A DNA stretch of 64,000 nt from Mesorhizobium sp. M9A.F.Ca.ET.002.03.1.2. Lineage in GTDB: Bacteria > Pseudomonadota > Alphaproteobacteria > Rhizobiales > Rhizobiaceae. The stretch lies in the NCBI RefSeq assembly GCF_003952365.1, contig NZ_CP034443.1, forward strand, positions 5,325,001 to 5,389,000, in the 5' to 3' direction. This document shows, piece after piece, positions 25,721 through 34,656 of this stretch. The stretch's first letter is position 1; every line of letters begins with the position of its first letter. A program made the position numbers and the translations under genes. Under the pieces are notes generated by a model. It searched no databases and had not been told where the DNA came from. It saw only the letters and a program-made list of their open reading frames with translations.

Positions 25721-26902
25721 ATGCAACCCAGCCCCAGCGACCACGATGCCTATAACGGTTTGACGCGACCTGAACCGACGCTGCCGGCGTCGGACTACTG
25801 GAACCTGGACGCCTATCAGCGCGATCTCGACGCCATCTGGTATCGAAACTGGCTGCTCCTCTGCCGCGAGGCCGACCTTGCTCAGCCGCTGGCGTTCAAG
25901 ACGTTCCGTGTCGGCACGCAGGAGATCGTCGTGCTGCGCGACGAGGCAGGCGCGCTTCGCGCCTTCCACAACACCTGCCGGCATCGCGGCTCGCAGCTTT
26001 GCCGAGAAAGCGAAGGACGGCTGAAGGCGCGGCTCATCACCTGCCCCTATCACGCCTGGTCCTATTCGCTGCGCGGCGATCTCGTGCGCGTGCCGTCGAA
26101 ATCGCTGCCTGAAGGCTTCGACAAGGCCGATCATCCGCTCTACCGCGTGGCGCTGTCGGTGTGGCGCGGTTTTGTCTTCGTCAATCTCGCGGAAGACGCC
26201 GCCGGGTTGGCTGAAACGTCCTTCGATCCCACATCTGGCAGCCTCGCCAACTGGCCGCTGGAAACACTGGTCACCGGCCATGTGCTGCGCAAGGTGATGA
26301 ACTGCAACTGGAAGATCTTCTGGGAGAACTTCAACGAGTGCCTGCATTGCCCGGGCGTCCACAAGGACCTGTCGCGGCTGGTGCCGATCTATGGCCGCGG
26401 CCTGATGGGGCGGCACGACGACCCGGAATGGGCACGCCACGCCGACAATGACGCGCCGGAGTTTTCCGGCGGCCTGCGGGCCGGGGCCGAGACATGGTCG
26501 CGCGACGGCCACGTCCACGGTCCGGTCTTTTCCGGCCTGACGCCCGCCGAGCGTACCGCCGGGCAGACCTATGCCACCAACCTGCCGTCTACGTTCATCG
26601 TCGGCCATGTCGACTATGTCAGGACCGTGCGGCTGGTGCCGCTCGGACCGGAGCAGACCGAACTGACCGCCGAATGGCTTTTTTCGCCCGAAGCCCTCGC
26701 CGATCCAACGGCGGACCTCGACAACATCGTCGCCTTCGGCAGGCAGGTGCTGGAGGAGGACGCTGATATCTGCGAGGTCAATCAGAACGGCCTGCGCTCG
26801 AGGCGCCACAAGGCCGGCGTGCTGATGCCCGAAGAATATGAACTGCACCGCTTCCACAACTGGGTGCGCGAGCAGCAAACAACGCTTTCATCCAATCTGT
26901 GA
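25721..26902 (+). CDS. Rieske-type oxygenase alpha subunit
   Basis: The 393-residue protein has the Rieske [2Fe-2S] ligands Cys 86, His 88, Cys 108 and His 111 and a mononuclear iron site with His 209 and His 214 in NECLHCPGVH. This layout fits the quaternary-amine demethylating branch (glycine betaine or stachydrine monooxygenase) as well as other ring-hydroxylating oxygenases. No reductase gene is adjacent. ATG 25721 follows AGGAA. Confidence 0.85.
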   Translation: MQPSPSDHDAYNGLTRPEPTLPASDYWNLDAYQRDLDAIWYRNWLLLCREADLAQPLAFKTFRVGTQEIVVLRDEAGALRAFHNTCRHRGSQLCRESEGRLKARLITCPYHAWSYSLRGDLVRVPSKSLPEGFDKADHPLYRVALSVWRGFVFVNLAEDAAGLAETSFDPTSGSLANWPLETLVTGHVLRKVMNCNWKIFWENFNECLHCPGVHKDLSRLVPIYGRGLMGRHDDPEWARHADNDAPEFSGGLRAGAETWSRDGHVHGPVFSGLTPAERTAGQTYATNLPSTFIVGHVDYVRTVRLVPLGPEQTELTAEWLFSPEALADPTADLDNIVAFGRQVLEEDADICEVNQNGLRSRRHKAGVLMPEEYELHRFHNWVREQQTTLSSNL

Positions 26903-26985
26903 ACATCAAGGGGATTTGGCCCGCCTTCTTTTGTCCGGGGCAACCATGATAGTCGTCTTGCAGTGCTGAATCAGATTGCGAGACC

Positions 26986-27990
26986 ATGAGCATTCCTATG
27001 CCGACCGCCTCCGTTCAGGATCCGCCGAAGCTGAAGCGAATCGTCGCCATCGACGTGGCCCGCGGCGTCGCCCTGCTTGCCATGGCGAGCTACCACTTCA
27101 CCTGGGATCTCGAATTCTTCGGCTACGCCGATCCCGGCCTGACCGCCTTCGGCTGGTGGAAATTCTACGCACGCTGCATCGCCTCGACTTTCCTGTTCCT
27201 GGTTGGCGTCAGCCTGTTCCTCGCCCATGGCAAACAAATCCGCTGGAACGGCTTCTGGAAACGTTTTGCGATGGTCGCCGGGTCGGCGCTCGCAATATCG
27301 GCCGCCACAAGGCTTGCCACCCCGGACAGCTTCATCTTCTTCGGCATCCTGCACGAGATCGCGCTGGCCAGCCTGCTCGGCCTGGCGTTCCTGCGGCTGC
27401 CGGCGCTGCTGACGCTTGTTGTTGCGGCTTTCGTCATCATCGCACCCCTCTACCTCAGGTCCGAGATCTTCGACCATCCGGCCCTGTGGTGGGTCGGCCT
27501 GTCGGCAACCAATCCGCGCTCCAACGACTATGTCCCGCTGTTGCCATGGTTCGGCGCCGTGCTTGCAGGCATGGCGGCGGCAAAGCTCGCCTCCGCCTCC
27601 GGCGTGCTGACGCGGCTGGCAAACCTGACGGCCGGCCGCTGGACCAATCCGCTGGTCTTTATCGGCCGGCACAGCCTCGCCTTCTATCTGATCCACCAGC
27701 CGGTGCTGATCGCCTCGGTCTGGCTGTTTTCGCAAATCATGCCGGCGCCGGTCGAAACCAGGCAGGTGACCTTCCTGAAAGATTGCCAGATGTCGTGCGA
27801 GCAATCGCGCGACACGGAGTTCTGCTCCAGCTATTGTGTGTGCATGCTCGATACGCTTGAAGGCGAGGCCGCGCTTGATCGGCTCTACCGCAACGACCAG
27901 GCTGCGGAATGGAAGGCACATCTCGGCGAACTCGCCGGCGCCTGCACTGCCAAAGCCGATAGCACTTTGATGGAGGGAGGAGCACAATGA
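26986..27990 (+). CDS. DUF1624 / heparan-alpha-glucosaminide N-acetyltransferase-like membrane protein
   Basis: The 334-residue polytopic protein starts with RIVAIDVARGVALLAMASYHFTWDLEFFGY, the DUF1624 signature, and has about seven membrane segments. The family resembles acyltransferases that move acetyl groups across membranes. After the last helix a 70-residue tail contains five closely spaced cysteines (C-x3-C-x8-C-x3-C-x-C), then a charged helical stretch. Its stop overlaps the next start (ATGA). Confidence 0.85.
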   Translation: MSIPMPTASVQDPPKLKRIVAIDVARGVALLAMASYHFTWDLEFFGYADPGLTAFGWWKFYARCIASTFLFLVGVSLFLAHGKQIRWNGFWKRFAMVAGSALAISAATRLATPDSFIFFGILHEIALASLLGLAFLRLPALLTLVVAAFVIIAPLYLRSEIFDHPALWWVGLSATNPRSNDYVPLLPWFGAVLAGMAAAKLASASGVLTRLANLTAGRWTNPLVFIGRHSLAFYLIHQPVLIASVWLFSQIMPAPVETRQVTFLKDCQMSCEQSRDTEFCSSYCVCMLDTLEGEAALDRLYRNDQAAEWKAHLGELAGACTAKADSTLMEGGAQ

Positions 27991-28493
27991 CCGACCATCA
28001 GCCGAAATCGGGGCAGCCGAAATCGGGGCAGTCGAAACCGGGGCTCATACCGTGGCCGCCGCTGATCTACCTCGTGGCCATCGCCGTCAGCATCGCGCTT
28101 GGGCTGCTCTATCCGCTGCCATGGATCGGCGGCCTTTTGGGCGACATCCTGTTCGCGGCTGGCTGGGTGGCCTTGCTCGGCGTCGTCGCACTCTGGTTCA
28201 CGGCGATCCGCACCATGATCCGGGCAAAGACGACGCTCCACCCAAACGCCGTGCCGAACCATCTGGTCACATCAGGCCCCTTCGCCGTCAGCCGCAACCC
28301 GATATATCTGGCCAACACGCTGCTGCTGATCGGCGTGGCCCTTGTCTCGGGGATCCCATGGTTCCTGCCGCTGGCGATTATCGCGGCCTTCGCAACGCAG
28401 AAGATGGCGATCGAGGGCGAGGAAAAAGTCCTGACGGCGAAATTTGGCAAGAAATACCGGGACTATGCGAAAAGGGTGCGGCGCTGGATCTGA
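27987..28493 (+). CDS. Isoprenylcysteine carboxyl methyltransferase-like membrane protein
   Basis: The 168-residue protein has about four membrane segments and the C-terminal HLVTSGPFAVSRNPIYLAN and EEKVLTAKFGKKYRDYAKRVRRW motifs of the ICMT/PEMT-type methyltransferase family. It is coupled to the DUF1624 gene. The N-terminus has three tandem QPKSG-like repeats. The methyl acceptor is unknown; bacterial members act on lipids or small molecules. Confidence 0.85.
   Translation: MTDHQPKSGQPKSGQSKPGLIPWPPLIYLVAIAVSIALGLLYPLPWIGGLLGDILFAAGWVALLGVVALWFTAIRTMIRAKTTLHPNAVPNHLVTSGPFAVSRNPIYLANTLLLIGVALVSGIPWFLPLAIIAAFATQKMAIEGEEKVLTAKFGKKYRDYAKRVRRWI
27999..28043 (+). repeat. 15-bp tandem repeat, three copies, in an N-terminus
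   Basis: CAGCCGAAATCGGGG occurs twice exactly (27999-28013, 28014-28028) and once with two changes (28029-28043). It encodes (QPKSG)2-QSKPG at residues 5-19 of the methyltransferase-like protein. Confidence 0.9.
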
Positions 28494-28516
28494 TGGCGGC
28501 GAAATCAGCCCGAAGC

Positions 28517-29017
28517 CTACCCCGACGCGCGTCCCGTATTCGGCAGCAGTTTCCGTCCGGCATAAAACAGCGTCGGGATCAATAGCACGATAGCCAAGAC
28601 CACGGCCGGTCCCGCCAGGGTGAAACGCGCTGACGAGACATAGCCCTCGCGAAACGCCTGATGCAGCAGGGCGGCGGTAACCGGCAGATTCAGGACGAGA
28701 GCGGTCGCGGTGCCCGGCATATAGCGGCCCATGGCCAATGTGACGAGGAGATGCGGAAAGGTCACATTGAGCAGCATCGCCAGCGCATAACCGGTCAGGA
28801 CGTAGGCGCCGAAACTCTCCCGTCCCTGCACGGTGGCGATCAAGGCGGCAACGCCGGCAAGAACAGTGAGTACGAACACCGCGAACCGGAATTCCTTGGC
28901 TCCAACGGGACGATGCCAACGCCCTGCCCGCTCGGACCAGGCAGGCAGAAAAACGGCCTCCTCCAGATTGTGGATAGCGACCACAGCAGCGAACAGCCAA
29001 GCGAGAATGATAAACAT
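28517..29017 (-). CDS. HXXEE domain membrane protein
   Basis: The 166-residue protein has about five hydrophobic segments and the HNLEE motif near residue 16, with a second His-containing segment further on, as in the HXXEE family of unknown function. I chose ATG 29017 because the longer frame runs into an intergenic repeat. No role can be assigned. Confidence 0.8.
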   Translation of the reverse strand: MFIILAWLFAAVVAIHNLEEAVFLPAWSERAGRWHRPVGAKEFRFAVFVLTVLAGVAALIATVQGRESFGAYVLTGYALAMLLNVTFPHLLVTLAMGRYMPGTATALVLNLPVTAALLHQAFREGYVSSARFTLAGPAVVLAIVLLIPTLFYAGRKLLPNTGRASG

Positions 29018-29036
29018 GATTTGATTGATCGCCGGT

Positions 29037-29105
29037 TTAGAGCAATTCCAGGAAAAGTTAGAACGGTTTTCCGTCCGGAATTGCGTCAAAATAAAGAGAT
29101 AGAGT
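29037..29105. repeat. Rhizobial-type palindromic intergenic repeat (copy A)
   Basis: CAATTCC (29043-29049) pairs with GGAATTG (29077-29083) around an inner GGAAAA/TTTTCC stem. The element opens with TTAGAGC and ends AGAGATAGAG, the same ending as copy B. Confidence 0.8.
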
Positions 29106-29132
29106 GCCTGGCGAAGAGACGTCGGGGATCGG

Positions 29133-29519
29133 TCAGGTGTTGACGCCGAGCTCCACCAGCCGCTCGACGCAGGATTCCTCGGCCTGGTCGAGTTCGGCCA
29201 GGGTCTCTTCGAGGTCCCGGCGCTTCTGGCGCAGATCCTCGCGCTTTTCCTCGATGCGCTTGATCATCAGATTGAGTTGACCGACCTCCCCGGGCGGCTC
29301 CTTGTACATCTGGATGATTTCACGGATTTCGTTGATCGAAAAGCCGAGCCGTTTTCCCCGCATGATCTGGCGGATGAGATGTCGGTCCGACGGGCGAAAC
29401 AGCCGCGTGCGGCCGCGTCGTATCGGCTGCACCAGCCCCTCGTCCTCGTAGAAGCGCAGCGTCCGCGTCGAAACATCGAATTCGCGGGTCAGTTCGGTGA
29501 TCGAATAATATTCCCGCAT
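29133..29519 (-). CDS. MerR-family transcriptional regulator
   Basis: The 128-residue protein has a MerR winged helix (YYSITELTREFDVSTRTLRFYEDEGLV, residues 4-30) and a long C-terminal coiled coil (about 80-120) for dimerisation. No metal-binding Cys cluster is present; one Cys lies near the end. It resembles the MerR regulators of branched-chain amino acid or fatty acid breakdown (LiuR type), but no such genes lie beside it. ATG 29519 gives the standard N-terminus. Confidence 0.85.
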   Translation of the reverse strand: MREYYSITELTREFDVSTRTLRFYEDEGLVQPIRRGRTRLFRPSDRHLIRQIMRGKRLGFSINEIREIIQMYKEPPGEVGQLNLMIKRIEEKREDLRQKRRDLEETLAELDQAEESCVERLVELGVNT

Positions 29520-29671
29520 CGTCACTCCAAATGCCCGGAAAGCGGCGCGATCGCCCGTCATGCGGCGATGCCCTTCATTCACAAAAGGGGCTCGTCCCGT
29601 GCCGGAATCGACCGGTAGTTCTCCGCCGAAACTTCGCACGCAACTTACGTAAAAGTCAATTGAACGCCTTG

Positions 29672-31099
29672 TCAGGTTCCCGCGCCCAGATGCAGCCACC
29701 AGGTGGCAAGGCTAAGGAAGGCGAGGAAACCGATAACGTCGGTAATCATCGTCGTGAAGATTGATGACGAAATCGCCGGATCGGCGCCGAGCCTGTCGAG
29801 GAACAGCGGAATCAGAATGCCGCCGAGCGCCGCAGCCAGCATGTTGACGATCATGGCCGCGGCAATGACGAAACCGAGATCGGGATTGTGAAACCACAAG
29901 CCGGCGACCAGCCCGAGGATCGTCGCAATGACCATGCCGTTCAGCAGGCCGACCACAACCTCGCGGCGAATGACGCGACCGGCATTGTAGATATCAAGGT
30001 CACGTGTGGCGAGCGCGCGCACGGTCACTGTCATCGTCTGCGTGCCGGCATTGCCGCCCAGCGAGGCAACGATCGGCATCAGTGCGGCAAGTGCGACCAT
30101 TTCCTCGATCGTCGCACCGAACATACTGATCACTGAGGCCGAGATGAAGGCCGTCCCGAGATTGATCAGCAGCCACGGAACGCGCGAGCGCGAGGTCGAG
30201 AAAATGCTGTCCGACAATTCTTCGTCGCCGACACCGCCCATGCGCAGCAGATCTTCCTCTGCCTCCTGCTGGATGACGTCGACCACATCGTCGATGGTCA
30301 GCACGCCGACAAGCCGCTCGTTCTCGTCGACGACGGCGGCGGAGAGAAGGTCGTATTGCTCGAATTCGCGCGCCGCCTCTTCCTGGTCCATCGTGGCCGG
30401 AATGGCGTGCCTTGTCTCATGCATGACCTCTTCGACCTTGACCGAGCGCTTGGTGCGCAGGATCTGGTCGAGGTCGATGGCGCCGAGCAGCTTGAAGCTC
30501 GGATCGATGACGAAAATCTGGCTGAAGCGGTCGGGAAGATTGTTGTCCTCGCGCATGTAGTCGATGGTCTGGCCGATCGTCCAGAACGGCGGCACCGCGA
30601 CGAACTCCGTCTGCATGCGGCGGCCGGCGGTCTCTTCGGGATAGTCGAGCGAGCGGCGCAGCCTGATCCGCTCGGTGAACGGCAGTTGCGACAGGATCTC
30701 GTCCTGGTCTTCCTTTTCGAGATCCTCGAGAATGTAGACCGCGTCGTCGGAATCGAGGTCCTGCACCCCCTGGGCGATCTGCTCGTTGGGCAGATTGTCG
30801 ACGATGTCGCGGCGGATCGCCTCGTCGACCTCGGTCAGCGCGGAAAAGTCGAAGTCGGCGCCCAACAGTTCGACCAGCGCGCGGCGCTGTTCGGGATGAA
30901 GCGCCTCGAGCAGGTCGCCGAGTTCGGATTGATGCAGGTCGTCGACTTCACGCTTCAGCGTCAGCGTGTCGCGATCGGCGATCGCCGCGCCGATCTGGGC
31001 AAGGAACGACGACAGAATGGCGCCGTCCTCGCCATAGATGTCGGCGTGGCTATCCTCAGCGGCCCTGGCGCCGGTCGTCTGTTCGTCCTGGCCTTCCAC
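29672..31099 (-). CDS. mgtE: MgtE-type magnesium transporter
   Basis: The 475-residue protein has the MgtE domain order: N-terminal superhelical domain (about 30-150), paired CBS domains (about 155-275) and a five-helix membrane domain (about 310-475) with SLGGNAGTQT, the pore helix motif. It imports Mg2+ and is gated by Mg2+ binding to the cytoplasmic domains. It starts with GTG 31099 preceded by GGGAGG. Confidence 0.93.
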   Translation of the reverse strand: MEGQDEQTTGARAAEDSHADIYGEDGAILSSFLAQIGAAIADRDTLTLKREVDDLHQSELGDLLEALHPEQRRALVELLGADFDFSALTEVDEAIRRDIVDNLPNEQIAQGVQDLDSDDAVYILEDLEKEDQDEILSQLPFTERIRLRRSLDYPEETAGRRMQTEFVAVPPFWTIGQTIDYMREDNNLPDRFSQIFVIDPSFKLLGAIDLDQILRTKRSVKVEEVMHETRHAIPATMDQEEAAREFEQYDLLSAAVVDENERLVGVLTIDDVVDVIQQEAEEDLLRMGGVGDEELSDSIFSTSRSRVPWLLINLGTAFISASVISMFGATIEEMVALAALMPIVASLGGNAGTQTMTVTVRALATRDLDIYNAGRVIRREVVVGLLNGMVIATILGLVAGLWFHNPDLGFVIAAAMIVNMLAAALGGILIPLFLDRLGADPAISSSIFTTMITDVIGFLAFLSLATWWLHLGAGT

Positions 31100-31145
31100 C
31101 AGCGCCTCCCGCCATCAGAATTCCGGAAAAGGTGCCCGTCAGGTC

Positions 31146-31214
31146 TAGAGCATCGGACCCAAAAGTGGAAACCGGTTTTGGCAAAAATCCGATGCCCAAG
31201 CACAGAGATAGAGC
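31146..31214. repeat. Rhizobial-type palindromic intergenic repeat (copy B)
   Basis: CATCGGA (31151-31157) pairs with TCCGATG (31188-31194) around an AAAAGTGGAAACC/GGTTTT core. It begins TAGAGC and ends AGAGATAGAG like copy A. Confidence 0.8.
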
Positions 31215-31526
31215 GGCGGCATGATTCCGACTTGGGAGTCCGCTGCTCCCATGGCGCAACGCGCGGAAATATCAGACGAAAATGCGCCCTGTCCTGTAGG
31301 GAGGCGAAGGCTGATGCGATTTGGATTGCCGGACGGCAGATCGTTTACTCTTGATCGTCCGAAGCGGGAACGGATCGATCATCTGCCCTCATCGTTCTCT
31401 CGTAGAGGCGCCAAGATGAAACCACGATTGCGCAACAAAACTTAACATCATTTCACGCATGCGGCCACTTTCATCTGAAATGTTGAAAGCATCGGGGGCT
31501 TATCGCCTCGCTATACTGGAGCACGC
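31215..31526. other. Intergenic region before mipA
   Basis: I see no credible gene here. It carries the upstream region of the outer membrane protein gene. TATACT at 31512-31517 could be a -10 element, but no -35 element is well spaced from it. Confidence 0.4.
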
Positions 31527-32387
31527 ATGTTCGCCAAAATGGACTCTGGAATGTTTGCTGGCAGGGCTTCTCTTGCAGCAATGGCCATCCTGTTTTCAAC
31601 GCATCCGGGAGCAGCGCTTGCCGCCGACGCCATTGCGGTGAATTCAGACGATTTCACCCTGCCGCCGCCCGAACCTTCTCGTTTCGCGCGTTTCGAACAA
31701 AAACTGTCCGACTGGCATGTCGTCTTGGGCGGCGGCGCGATCATCGTTCCGAAGTACGAGGGCAGCGACGAGTTCAAGATCATGCCGATGCCCTTTGTCA
31801 CGGCGACATTTCTCGACGTGGTGACGATCGATCCGACAGGCGCCAACATCGCCATCTATAAACAAGACCGGTTCGAATTCAGCGCGCGGCTTGGTTATGA
31901 AATGGGCCGCGATGAAGACGATGCCGACCGCCTGCGCGGGCTGGGAGACATCGGCATGGGCGCGACCGTCGGCGCGAAGGCCGCCGTGAATTTCGGCCCA
32001 GCTGAAATCTTCGCGCAAGTGGACAAGACCATCGGGGGCAGCGATGGTCTGGTGGGCGAGATCGGGATCGAGGTCAGCCAGCCGCTGTCCCAATCATTGA
32101 TGATCAGCGCCAGCGCTTCCGCCGTCTTCGCCGACGAAAATCACATGCAGGCCTATTTCGGCGTCACGCCGGAACAATCGGCTCGCTCTGGGCTGGCCCG
32201 CTACGATGCCGGCGCCGGGTTGAAGCGCGCCGATTTTTCGATCTCCGCCACATATCTGCTCAACCAGAACTGGATGGTACGCGGCGAAGCGGGAATCGGC
32301 GTTCTCGTGGGTGACGCGGCCGACAGTCCGATCGTCATCGACAAGATCCAGCCTTCAGGCATGCTTCTCGTCGGATATCGGTTCTGA
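31527..32387 (+). CDS. MipA/OmpV family outer membrane protein
   Basis: The 286-residue protein has a signal peptide (about residues 1-33, ending GAALAADA), the IVPKYEGSDEFKIMP motif of the MipA/OmpV family, alternating amphipathic strands and a terminal Phe (GYRF) as needed for outer membrane insertion. The family scaffolds murein enzymes or forms small pores. It lies 27 bases before a response regulator gene, so it may be both part and target of that two-component system. Confidence 0.85.
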   Translation: MFAKMDSGMFAGRASLAAMAILFSTHPGAALAADAIAVNSDDFTLPPPEPSRFARFEQKLSDWHVVLGGGAIIVPKYEGSDEFKIMPMPFVTATFLDVVTIDPTGANIAIYKQDRFEFSARLGYEMGRDEDDADRLRGLGDIGMGATVGAKAAVNFGPAEIFAQVDKTIGGSDGLVGEIGIEVSQPLSQSLMISASASAVFADENHMQAYFGVTPEQSARSGLARYDAGAGLKRADFSISATYLLNQNWMVRGEAGIGVLVGDAADSPIVIDKIQPSGMLLVGYRF

Positions 32388-32414
32388 CCGCCCACACAGG
32401 TACCAGTCCAGGCA

Positions 32415-33179
32415 ATGGCAAACGTCGCACGACATCAAAGCGATTTGAACGCCGAGTCCAAATCGACAAGGCAAGTTTGGCGTATCCTCATTGTCGAAGA
32501 CGATGTCGAAATCGCGCGCATGCTGGGCGAGACGCTCACTGAAAACAGCATGATCGTGGAAATAGCCGAGAGCGGCGTCCGGATGGACGCCGCGCTTCGC
32601 AACCAGAAATTCGATCTCATCGTGCTCGATGTCATGCTCCCCGGTGAAAATGGCCACAGCATCTGCCGCCGTCTTCGCACGCAAACGAACGTTCCGATCC
32701 TGATGCTGACCGCGCTTGGCGAAGAAATCGACCGTATCTTCGGACTGGAGATCGGCGCTGACGACTACATGACGAAACCGTTCAGCGCGCGCGAGTTGAC
32801 GGCCAGGATACGGGCGTTGCTGCGACGCACGGCCTATGCTCCCGACGAGCGGGATCGCTCGAAGGTGCTTCGCTTCAACGGCTGGTGCCTCGATCCCATA
32901 CGCCGGCAATTGCATGATCCGAGCAATGCGCGTGTTTCGACCACGACGCATGAATTCGACCTGTTGCTTGCGTTCTGTCGCAATGCAGGCCGGGTTCTCT
33001 CACGCGAGGAACTACTCGGCGTAACCCATGCCGGGCTTGCCGGACCGATCGAGCGAAGCGTCGATGTCCATGTCAGCCGGATCCGCCAGAAGATCGAAAA
33101 GGATGCGCGCGATCCGGTGCTTCTCAAAACCGTTCGGCTGGGTGGCTACATCTTCACCGCGACGGTGGAGGAAGCATGA
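32415..33179 (+). CDS. OmpR-family response regulator
   Basis: The 254-residue protein has a receiver domain with phospho-acceptor Asp 72 (LIVLDVMLPG), acidic pair ED 28-29 and Lys in TKPF, then a winged-helix DNA-binding domain (about 150-250). About 20 extra residues precede the receiver. It overlaps the sensor kinase gene at ATGA. Confidence 0.93.
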   Translation: MANVARHQSDLNAESKSTRQVWRILIVEDDVEIARMLGETLTENSMIVEIAESGVRMDAALRNQKFDLIVLDVMLPGENGHSICRRLRTQTNVPILMLTALGEEIDRIFGLEIGADDYMTKPFSARELTARIRALLRRTAYAPDERDRSKVLRFNGWCLDPIRRQLHDPSNARVSTTTHEFDLLLAFCRNAGRVLSREELLGVTHAGLAGPIERSVDVHVSRIRQKIEKDARDPVLLKTVRLGGYIFTATVEEA

Positions 33180-34501
33180 GGAATTTCATCCGCCGCAGCC
33201 TGCCGCAGTCAGTGCGTGGACAACTCGTGGCGATCATTTTCGTCGCGGTGATTATGATCATGTCTACCGGATCGGTCATCGAAAGTTTTACGAGGAATAT
33301 CGACCTGCCCGCTATTGACGACAGTGTCATACGAGCCACCGTGATTGCCGGCTTGTTGCGCGAAGCACCAGCGGAGGCTCGTAACGAGATTCTGGCAACG
33401 ACAGCTCGTGCGGGCCTGGATTTCAAGATACTTTCGAAGGAACAGATCGACGGTATTCCATATTCTTATACGCAGTGGCGAAACATCGAACGGTTTCTCG
33501 GGTTCGGGAAGAGGCCGATTGAGGGGCGATGGCTGACCATCGATGGTCAATCCGCGTTTGTCATCGGCCTGGATCAGCAGACCATCCTGGCGCATTTCGG
33601 CGTGCCCGATACCTTACTGACATCAGACCTCGTCCGCTCCTTATTCTACAAGTTTATGGCTTTCATCGCCTTGCCCACCTTGATCTGGCTCTTTGCGGTA
33701 TGGACCGTGACGGACCCATTGAAACGCATCTCGACGGCTGTCGGTTCGGCCGAGATTGAGAATGGCGACGAGCTTTTCGTCGAACGCGGCTCCATCGAAA
33801 TGGTCGACCTGGCGCGCGCATTGAACCGGATGAGAACACGTATCCGGGCGATGATCGAAAACCGCACTCGCATGTTGCGCAGTGTCAGCCACGATCTGCG
33901 CACGCCTTTGACGCGGCTGCGGCTTCGCACCGAGCGCATGGACGACAACGTCACCCGCACCGCGATGCTGTCCGATATTCAGCACATCGACGATCTGATC
34001 AACGAGACCTTGACCTACCTGCGCAACGACGTCTCGACGGAGAAGTTGCAACGCGCCGACATTGCCAGCGTGCTGCAAACCGTCTGCGCCGAATTCTCCG
34101 ATGTCGGGTTTTCGGTCTCGTACTCCGGACCGGACCGGCTTCTCGGCTGGTGCAAGCCCAATGCGCTGGCGCGTGCGATCACCAATCTCTGCGACAACGG
34201 GGTCAAATTCGCCAGCCATGTCACCGTCGCATTGACGCAGACCGACACGGTGGCGCGCATAGCGGTCGGCGACGACGGGCCGGGGATTCCAGTGGCGGCG
34301 CGCACCGATGTCTTCGAACCCTTCTTCAAGGAGGACACCTCACGCGGCATCGCGTCGAAGCATGGCTTCGGTCTGGGCCTCTCGATCGTTGCGGACATCA
34401 TCCAGGGCCACGGCGGCAAGATCGAATTGCAAGACAACCAGCCAACCGGGCTCGTCGTTACCGTCGATCTGCCGAATGGACCAAGTGTCCAGCCGTCATA
34501 A
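33176..34501 (+). CDS. Sensor histidine kinase
   Basis: The 441-residue inner-membrane kinase has two membrane helices (about 15-35 and 158-178) flanking a periplasmic domain of about 120 residues, a HAMP-like linker, a HisKA box with His 239 (SVSHDLRTPLTRL), and an HATPase domain with N, G1 (GDDGPGIP) and G2 (HGFGLGLSIV) boxes. It pairs with the overlapping regulator. The signal is unknown; an envelope or osmotic cue fits the MipA and sucrose neighbours. Confidence 0.93.
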   Translation: MRNFIRRSLPQSVRGQLVAIIFVAVIMIMSTGSVIESFTRNIDLPAIDDSVIRATVIAGLLREAPAEARNEILATTARAGLDFKILSKEQIDGIPYSYTQWRNIERFLGFGKRPIEGRWLTIDGQSAFVIGLDQQTILAHFGVPDTLLTSDLVRSLFYKFMAFIALPTLIWLFAVWTVTDPLKRISTAVGSAEIENGDELFVERGSIEMVDLARALNRMRTRIRAMIENRTRMLRSVSHDLRTPLTRLRLRTERMDDNVTRTAMLSDIQHIDDLINETLTYLRNDVSTEKLQRADIASVLQTVCAEFSDVGFSVSYSGPDRLLGWCKPNALARAITNLCDNGVKFASHVTVALTQTDTVARIAVGDDGPGIPVAARTDVFEPFFKEDTSRGIASKHGFGLGLSIVADIIQGHGGKIELQDNQPTGLVVTVDLPNGPSVQPS

Positions 34502-34656
34502 GACGGCCCGCACCGAGAGCATATGGTGTGTTGGAGCAGGGGCAGCAAAAATTGGGTGCCTCAATGTTTGCCGATGGAGATCGGAACGCTATATACCCGA
34601 ACTGGCGCATGCTCGACCGTGGACGTGCAAAGATCAAATCGAAGAGAAGGATAGAG

